A stretch of DNA of 64,000 bases from Marinirhabdus sp050859505 (lineage in GTDB: Bacteria > Bacteroidota > Bacteroidia > Flavobacteriales > Flavobacteriaceae), in the NCBI RefSeq assembly GCF_050859505.1, contig NZ_CP193934.1, positions 2,542,001 to 2,606,000 on the forward strand, written 5' to 3'. Shown one piece after another: positions 58,930-64,000 of the stretch (its first letter is position 1; each line of letters begins with the position of its first letter). A model generated the notes under the pieces. The model saw nothing but the letters and a program-made list of their open reading frames with translations, was not told the origin of the DNA and did not search any database. Made by a program: the position numbers and the translations under genes.

Positions 58930-60936
58930 ATGAAACCTGAAACGGCTACCCCCATATATTTTACATACGATAGAACAGGCATTGAAGACAAAACGCTCCT
59001 CGAGTTGTATTCAAAAATGCTGAAACCCAGATTGATAGAAGAAAAAATGCTCATTTTACTACGCCAGGGAAAAGTTTCCAAATGGTTTAGTGGGATTGGA
59101 CAGGAAGCAATTTCGGTAGGAATTACTACGGTGTTAAAACCGGATGAATATATTTTGCCAATGCATCGTAACCTTGCTGTATTTACAGGGCGCGACATCC
59201 CACTGCACCGCTTGTTTTCGCAATGGCAGGGTAAAGCGAATGGTTTTACGAAAGGCCGCGACCGTAGTTTCCACTTTGGGACACAGGAATATAAAATTGT
59301 GGGTATGATCTCTCATTTGGGACCTCAATTTGGTGTGGCAGATGGGATTGCATTGGGAAACAAGTTAAAAAACAACCAGCAAGTGTGCGCTGTATTTACT
59401 GGGGAAGGGGGAACGAGCGAAGGAGATATTCACGAAGCATTGAATGTAGCTTCGGTATGGCAATTGCCAGTGCTTTTCTGCATAGAAAATAATGGCTATG
59501 GACTTTCGACACCAACCAGCGAACAGTATAACTGCGAAAACTTAGCAGATCGTGGAAAAGGCTACGGTATGGAAAGCCATATTATTGAAGGAAATAATAT
59601 TTTAGAAGTGTATACCAAAGTGAAATCGCTTGTGGAGGATATGCGTGAGCATCCAAGACCTGTGTTGCTGGAGTTTAAAACTTTCAGAATGCGTGGTCAC
59701 GAAGAGGCAAGTGGTACCAAGTATGTTCCAGAAGACTTAATTGACGAATGGGGAGAGCGTGACCCATTGCTGAATTTTGAAAATTATCTACTAGCTGAAG
59801 GATTGCTTTCTGAAACTAAAATTGAAACTTTAAAAGAAGAAATTAAGAAAGAAATCAATGATAATCTTGATATCGCTTTTGCTGAAGAAGGTATTACATC
59901 TACTAAAAGCATTGAGTTAAATGATGTGTTTGAACCTTATGCATATCAAGAAGTTAGCGCAAACAAAGAAACTGAAGAGCTTAGATTAATTGATGCTATT
60001 TCCCAGGGTTTAAAGCAGTCTATGGAGCGTCATGATACCACTGTGATTATGGGACAAGACATTGCAGAATATGGTGGTGTCTTTAAAATTACTGAAGGCT
60101 TTTTAGAGGCATTTGGTAAAGAACGTGTCCGTAATACGCCAATATGCGAAAGTGCAATCGTATCGGCAGCCATGGGTCTTTCTATTAATGGGTTTAAAGC
60201 TATTATGGAAATGCAGTTTGCAGACTTTGTAACTTCAGGGTTTAATCCTATTATTAACTATCTGGCAAAAAGCCACTATCGCTGGGGTCAAAAAGCCGAT
60301 GTCGTGGTGCGTATGCCTTGTGGTGCTGGAGTTGGTGCAGGTCCTTTCCACAGTCAAACCAATGAAGCATGGTTTACTCATACCCCGGGATTAAAAGTAG
60401 TGTATCCAGCTTTCCCATACGATGCTAAAGGATTACTGGCAACTGCTATTGAAGATCCTAACCCTGTGCTATTCTTTGAACATAAAGCCTTGTATAGAAG
60501 TATTCGTCAAGAAGTGCCTACAAATTATTACACCCTACCTATTGGTAAAGCATCTTTATTAAGAGAAGGAAAAGATGTTACTATTGTAACATACGGAGCT
60601 GGTGTACACTGGGCTTTGGAAACCTTAGATGAATTGACAACTATTTCAGCAGATTTGCTGGATTTAAGAACATTATCGCCTTTAGACACCGAGGCAATAT
60701 TTGCTTCAGTTAAAAAAACAGGGAAGCTTATCATTCTTCAGGAAGATAGTATGTTTGGTGGTATGGCTAGTGATATTTCTGCGGTAGTTTCAGAAGAATG
60801 TTTTCAATACCTAGATGCACCTATTAAGCGTGTTGCTAGTATGGAGACCCCTATCCCGTTTGCCGCTGCTTTGGAAGAGCAATACCTTCCAAATAAGCGA
60901 TTTAAGCAGGAATTAACCAATTTGTTAGCTTATTAA
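58930..60936 (+). CDS. Alpha-keto acid dehydrogenase E1, fused alpha and beta subunits
   Basis: A 668-residue thiamine-diphosphate enzyme. Residues 1 to about 330 are an E1-alpha domain (MHRNLAVF, GGTSEGDIHEALNVASVWQLP, CIENNGYGLSTP, RGHEEASGTKYVP). Residues about 345-668 are an E1-beta transketolase-like domain (IMGQDIAEYGGVFKITEGF, MQFADFVTSGFNPIINYLAK, ETPIPFAAALEEQYLPN). The ThDP motif begins GEG rather than the common GDG. Branched-chain 2-oxoacids are the likely substrates, feeding iso-fatty acids typical of Flavobacteriaceae. E2 and E3 are elsewhere. Confidence 0.92.
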   Translation: MKPETATPIYFTYDRTGIEDKTLLELYSKMLKPRLIEEKMLILLRQGKVSKWFSGIGQEAISVGITTVLKPDEYILPMHRNLAVFTGRDIPLHRLFSQWQGKANGFTKGRDRSFHFGTQEYKIVGMISHLGPQFGVADGIALGNKLKNNQQVCAVFTGEGGTSEGDIHEALNVASVWQLPVLFCIENNGYGLSTPTSEQYNCENLADRGKGYGMESHIIEGNNILEVYTKVKSLVEDMREHPRPVLLEFKTFRMRGHEEASGTKYVPEDLIDEWGERDPLLNFENYLLAEGLLSETKIETLKEEIKKEINDNLDIAFAEEGITSTKSIELNDVFEPYAYQEVSANKETEELRLIDAISQGLKQSMERHDTTVIMGQDIAEYGGVFKITEGFLEAFGKERVRNTPICESAIVSAAMGLSINGFKAIMEMQFADFVTSGFNPIINYLAKSHYRWGQKADVVVRMPCGAGVGAGPFHSQTNEAWFTHTPGLKVVYPAFPYDAKGLLATAIEDPNPVLFFEHKALYRSIRQEVPTNYYTLPIGKASLLREGKDVTIVTYGAGVHWALETLDELTTISADLLDLRTLSPLDTEAIFASVKKTGKLIILQEDSMFGGMASDISAVVSEECFQYLDAPIKRVASMETPIPFAAALEEQYLPNKRFKQELTNLLAY

Positions 60937-61035
60937 TCTTTTAACATTTGCTGTTAAACTTCACACAAACCTTTACCATAGCACATCGAGGCACCGTATC
61001 TTAGTATCATTATTAACCAATAAAAACTTAATATT

Positions 61036-61197
61036 ATGGTACGCTGGATAATTATTTTTCTTGTAATTGCTTTAATAGCAGCAATATTCGGATTTGGTGG
61101 CATTGCAGAAGGTGCAACCGATATCGCGATGATTATTTTCTGGATTTTCTTAGTACTCTTAGTACTATCCTTATTATCAAGAATCTTTAGAAGATAA
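61036..61197 (+). CDS. DUF1328-type small membrane protein
   Basis: A 53-residue protein, MVRWIIIFLVIALIAAIFGFGGIAEG then a second hydrophobic helix and a SRIFRR end. Two helices around the GFGGIAEGATDIA motif match the DUF1328/YtjA family. It is co-oriented with the following lipoprotein and OmpA-like genes, which may be cell-envelope stress functions; that is inference. Confidence 0.85.
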   Translation: MVRWIIIFLVIALIAAIFGFGGIAEGATDIAMIIFWIFLVLLVLSLLSRIFRR

Positions 61198-61243
61198 TAT
61201 TTTTTAATTTAAACACTTATAATAAACAACCAAAATTAAACAC

Positions 61244-61729
61244 ATGAAAAAAATCCTCATTCTTACTGTCATGGCTGTAGTCGCATTTTCTTGCGGAACA
61301 CCAAAAACAGTAATTCAAGCAAAAAAAGAAGTAAAAGGCTACTGGTCTCTGGATAACATAAGTTATAGCGAGTCTGGTACATTTAATGTAACCATCTTCA
61401 ACGATACCTCTAGAGAGTGTTTTGAAGGTAGTACATGGCGCTTTATCCCCAACAACAATAGTGGTTTATATACCGTAAATGGAGGAGATTGCTTACAAGG
61501 TGATAGAAATTTCATTTTTAGCATTCAGGAAATCGATCAAACCTCAGGATTGTATGATTTCTTATTGAAGCCAACTATGAAATTAGGTAAGCCAGATAAA
61601 GACAACTCTATAGGATTTAGAGTACGTTTAGCGCAGTTAAGTGAAAATAATATGCGTTGGGAACAAACTGTAAATCTTGAAGGAAAACCTTTTACAATAA
61701 CTATGAACTTTTCTAAAATAAATGAATAA
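61244..61729 (+). CDS. Lipocalin-like lipoprotein
   Basis: A 161-residue lipoprotein; lipobox AFSCG (Cys about residue 17). A lipocalin-like beta-barrel follows, beginning EVKGYWSLDNISYSESG, with CFEGSTWRFIPNNNSGLYTV and a terminal TITMNFSKI strand. It is probably an outer-membrane lipoprotein. The stop overlaps the candidate start of the OmpA-like gene. Confidence 0.84.
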   Translation: MKKILILTVMAVVAFSCGTPKTVIQAKKEVKGYWSLDNISYSESGTFNVTIFNDTSRECFEGSTWRFIPNNNSGLYTVNGGDCLQGDRNFIFSIQEIDQTSGLYDFLLKPTMKLGKPDKDNSIGFRVRLAQLSENNMRWEQTVNLEGKPFTITMNFSKINE

Positions 61730-61730
61730 T

Positions 61731-62441
61731 ATGAAGACAATATATCGAAAAATATCAATCGTAACCCTAGCACTTGCAACTTTAGTGTTGTTTACTAACT
61801 GTGAAGCTACTAGAAATGCTAATAACTCTCAAAAAGGTACTGTAATTGGTGCTGGTGGAGGTGCTATTCTTGGCGCTATCCTTGGGAACAATATAGGTAA
61901 AGGTGGAAACGGTGAAATTGGTGCCGTAATTGGAGGTGTCGCCGGTGGTGCCGCTGGAGCAATTATAGGAAGAAGAATGGATAACCAGGCTAAAAAAATT
62001 GAGACTGAAATTCCTGGTGCACAAGTAGAACGTGTAGATGATGGTATTGTAGTAACTTTTGATGAGAATTCTGGAGTGTATTTTGACACTAACAAATACA
62101 ACATCAATGCGAAATCTATGGTGACATTAGATAAACTAACAGGTGTATTACGCGAGTATCCTGATACGAATGTATTAGTAGTAGGACATACGGACAATAC
62201 GGGCGCAGACGCTTATAATATGACTTTGTCTAAGCAACGTGCAGAATCTGTAACAACGTATTTTACTACAACTAAAAGTTTAGGAGCTGGTCGTTTTACA
62301 ACCAACTGGTATGGTGAGCAAAGCCCTGTGGCAGACAATAATACTGCCGAAGGTCGTGCACAAAACAGACGTGTAAACGTTGTTATTGTACCTAATGATA
62401 AAATGAAAAATGACGCCGAAAACGAAGCGAATAAAGGATAA
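61731..62441 (+). CDS. OmpA-family lipoprotein with glycine-zipper segment (YiaD-like)
   Basis: A 236-residue lipoprotein; lipobox LFTNCE (Cys about residue 24 from ATG 61731). A glycine-zipper stretch (about 37-85; GTVIGAGGGAILGAILGN) is followed by a C-terminal OmpA domain that binds peptidoglycan (VVVGHTDNTGADAYNMTLSKQRAESV; RAQNRRVNVVI). It overlaps the preceding stop if ATG 61722 is used. It is followed by a terminator. Confidence 0.92.
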   Translation: MKTIYRKISIVTLALATLVLFTNCEATRNANNSQKGTVIGAGGGAILGAILGNNIGKGGNGEIGAVIGGVAGGAAGAIIGRRMDNQAKKIETEIPGAQVERVDDGIVVTFDENSGVYFDTNKYNINAKSMVTLDKLTGVLREYPDTNVLVVGHTDNTGADAYNMTLSKQRAESVTTYFTTTKSLGAGRFTTNWYGEQSPVADNNTAEGRAQNRRVNVVIVPNDKMKNDAENEANKG

Positions 62442-62471
62442 TCACCTTTGCTTTTTCAGAAATTTTAAAAT

Positions 62472-62501
62472 CCTGTGCTTATTTGAGTACAGGGTTTTTT
62501 T
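62472..62501 (+). terminator. Terminator of the OmpA-like gene
   Basis: CCTGTGCT (62472-62479) pairs with AGTACAGG (62486-62493) with one mismatch, followed by a run of seven T. Confidence 0.82.
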
Positions 62502-62530
62502 ATGTTGAAAACTATCCCGTACTTTAATAT

Positions 62531-63646
62531 ATGCAACAAAACACAACATTCGACATCCTAATTATAGGCGGTGGCCTTGGGGGTTTAATTGCAGCTATTG
62601 TATTAGGGAAAAAATATAAAGTTTTACTACTGGAAAAAGATGCCTACCCAAGACATAGGGTTTGTGGCGAATATATTTCTAACGAAGTATTGCCGTATCT
62701 ACAATCCATTGGCATAGATCCTATTGCCCAAGGAGCCAAAAAAATTGACCGTTTTGAAATTTCAACACACCAGGGTAAATTAATTAAAACCGCATTGCCC
62801 TTAGGTGGTTTTGGCATGAGTCGCTACGAATTGGATAACCTGCTATACAAAAAAGCAGCTGAATTTGCTGAAATAGTCATTGAAACCTGCACACAAGTTG
62901 ATTTTAAAGACAATTCCTTTGCAATTACCACCAAAGAAAATTTACACTATAAAGCCACGTATGTAATTGGTGCTTTTGGGAAACGTTCCAATGTAGATAA
63001 GTATCTGCATCGAAATTTTATTCAGAAAAAATCTCCGTGGCTCGCAGTTAAAGCGCATTATGAGCATCCTTTTGAAGATGATGTGGTGGCGCTCCACAAT
63101 TTTAAAGGAGGCTATTGTGGTTTGTCGAAAATTGAAAATAACGCTGTAAATGCGTGTTATCTTACCACCTACCATTCGTTTAAGAAAGTAAAAAGTATAG
63201 CTGAATTTCAGCAAAAGGTACTAAGCGCTAATCCCTTTTTAGCTAAGTTCTTTCAGAATGCGAATCCGTTATTTGAAGAACCTTTGACGATAAGTCAGAT
63301 TTCCTTCGAAGACAAACAACCGGTAGAAAACCATATTTTTATGATCGGGGATGCTGCGGGACTTATTCACCCGCTGTGTGGTAATGGTATGGCAATGGCT
63401 ATTCATAGTGGCAAATTGCTCTCTGAAATATTTTTACAAAATGATTTTAATAACAGGACTATACTTGAAGAAAAATATACAAAAATCTGGTCAGAAACCT
63501 TTTTAAAAAGATTACATACAGGTCGCAGGGTTCAAGGTTTATTATTACAACCCTCATTAACAAAAGCATTCTTCAATATTTCAAAAATGGTACCTTCCCT
63601 ACTACCAAAAATTATAGCCAAAACGCATGGAGACATTGTTATATGA
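62531..63646 (+). CDS. FAD-dependent oxidoreductase (geranylgeranyl reductase/monooxygenase-like)
   Basis: A 371-residue flavoprotein. It has an N-terminal FAD motif DILIIGGGLGGLIAAIVLGKKY and the RVCGEYIS segment typical of the geranylgeranyl-reductase-like branch. The second FAD motif is FMIGDAAGLIHPLCGNGMAMAI. The ATG of the following methyltransferase overlaps its TGA. In many Flavobacteriaceae such a pair adjoins a type III polyketide synthase, which would lie beyond the right edge; this is recollection, not seen here. Confidence 0.88.
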   Translation: MQQNTTFDILIIGGGLGGLIAAIVLGKKYKVLLLEKDAYPRHRVCGEYISNEVLPYLQSIGIDPIAQGAKKIDRFEISTHQGKLIKTALPLGGFGMSRYELDNLLYKKAAEFAEIVIETCTQVDFKDNSFAITTKENLHYKATYVIGAFGKRSNVDKYLHRNFIQKKSPWLAVKAHYEHPFEDDVVALHNFKGGYCGLSKIENNAVNACYLTTYHSFKKVKSIAEFQQKVLSANPFLAKFFQNANPLFEEPLTISQISFEDKQPVENHIFMIGDAAGLIHPLCGNGMAMAIHSGKLLSEIFLQNDFNNRTILEEKYTKIWSETFLKRLHTGRRVQGLLLQPSLTKAFFNISKMVPSLLPKIIAKTHGDIVI

Positions 63647-64000
63647 TTAGTTATTCCACTAAAAGCCGTTCCAAACAAGAAGAAATTTTAGATAATTTCG
63701 AGTTGCATGGTCCAGAAATGGAAATAATGCTCAATGATCTTAAAACAGTTAATAAAATACTGGGTGGGCAGCAGGTTACATTGAAAGGGATTAAAAATTT
63801 ACTACAATTCATTTCAAAAAAAGAATGTATAACTATAGTAGATATTGGTTGTGGTGATGGAGAAATGCTTCGGAAGGTTGCCCAATTCGGAGAAGCGAAT
63901 ATGTATAAATTCAACCTCATTGGAATAGATGGCAATGAGCACATTATTAAAATCGCTAAGGCTAAATCAAAAGCATATCCCAACATTTCATTTCATGTAA
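63643..64000 (+). CDS. Class I SAM methyltransferase, 3' end cut by window edge
   Basis: 119 codons are visible, starting MISYSTKSRSKQEEILDNFELHG. The SAM-binding motif TIVDIGCGDGEML (about residues 64-76) and the acidic second motif LIGIDGNEHIIKIAK are clear. The ATG overlaps the flavoprotein stop by four bases (ATGA), so the two are translationally coupled. The frame is open to the last base. Confidence 0.88.
   Translation, partial: MISYSTKSRSKQEEILDNFELHGPEMEIMLNDLKTVNKILGGQQVTLKGIKNLLQFISKKECITIVDIGCGDGEMLRKVAQFGEANMYKFNLIGIDGNEHIIKIAKAKSKAYPNISFHV

Noticed and set aside
61722..62441. Long minus-strand frame (122 residues) over the OmpA-like gene
   Set aside because: Antisense shadow of the glycine-rich and OmpA coding sequence, rich in Pro and Ser as expected for such shadows.

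Overview
The window is chromosomal DNA of a member of the Flavobacteriaceae (Bacteroidota). The evidence is AT-rich intergenic DNA, promoters of the TAnnTTTG (-7) type, few Shine-Dalgarno sites, several TTG starts, Bacteroidota lipoprotein signals (Cys followed by acidic residues), a type IX secretion C-terminal signal, a TonB receptor with a carboxypeptidase-like N-terminal domain, 2TM-domain proteins, a bacillithiol gene (bshA) and a DnaX without the usual cysteines. No tRNA, CRISPR array, integrase or insertion sequence was seen. Most of the region is ordinary core genome in short operons.

Layout. 1-3.2 kb: ppk1 (cut by the left edge)-ppx and a Gdx-type SMR exporter. 3.2-7 kb: miaE, dnaX, the RNase P RNA and two tandem paralogues. 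7-10.6 kb: rsmD-DUF3822-membrane protein, then a RecD-like helicase. 10.7-13.1 kb: a fused KdsB/KdnB-like gene and an acyltransferase (lipid A/Kdo). 13.2-18.5 kb: a lipoprotein, yebC, a pterin dehydratase and gcvT-glsA-SDR. 18.7-24.6 kb: an ECF sigma factor with a membrane partner, ndh, a class III cyclase operon and a T9SS-exported DUF1028 protein.

24.6-31.6 kb is the most unusual part. It holds a TonB receptor, a DUF2141 protein, a TPR protein, a LytS-type kinase carrying a 2TM domain and four further 2TM proteins. Two diverged copies of a ~140-bp structured element sit upstream of the DUF2141 and TPR genes. Their proposed stems are kept by compensatory changes. LytTR-like sites lie exactly 42 bp upstream of -7-like elements before the TonB receptor and before the 2TM operon.

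31.6-46 kb: an amidohydrolase, a GH3/beta-lactamase fusion with bshA, an M19-type dipeptidase, a D-lactate dehydrogenase-like flavoprotein, aroC and a dicarboxylate symporter. 47-50.3 kb: a GshB-like ATP-grasp ligase, an N-formylglutamate amidohydrolase-like protein and a DUF1704 (QEGLA) metallopeptidase, together a candidate peptide-tagging writer/eraser cassette. 50.3-61 kb: a DCC protein, a MutS2 without Smr, ung, a CotH protein, a cytosolic binding-protein fold next to a nucleoside phosphorylase, SUI1, an oxygenase and a fused alpha-keto acid dehydrogenase E1. 61-64 kb: a small DUF1328 protein, two lipoproteins, and a flavoprotein overlapping a methyltransferase that runs off the right edge.

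Dispersed hairpin repeats beginning CTTCGA and ending CTCAG occupy many intergenic gaps. One appears to have entered the RNase P RNA and one provides the last codons of aroC.
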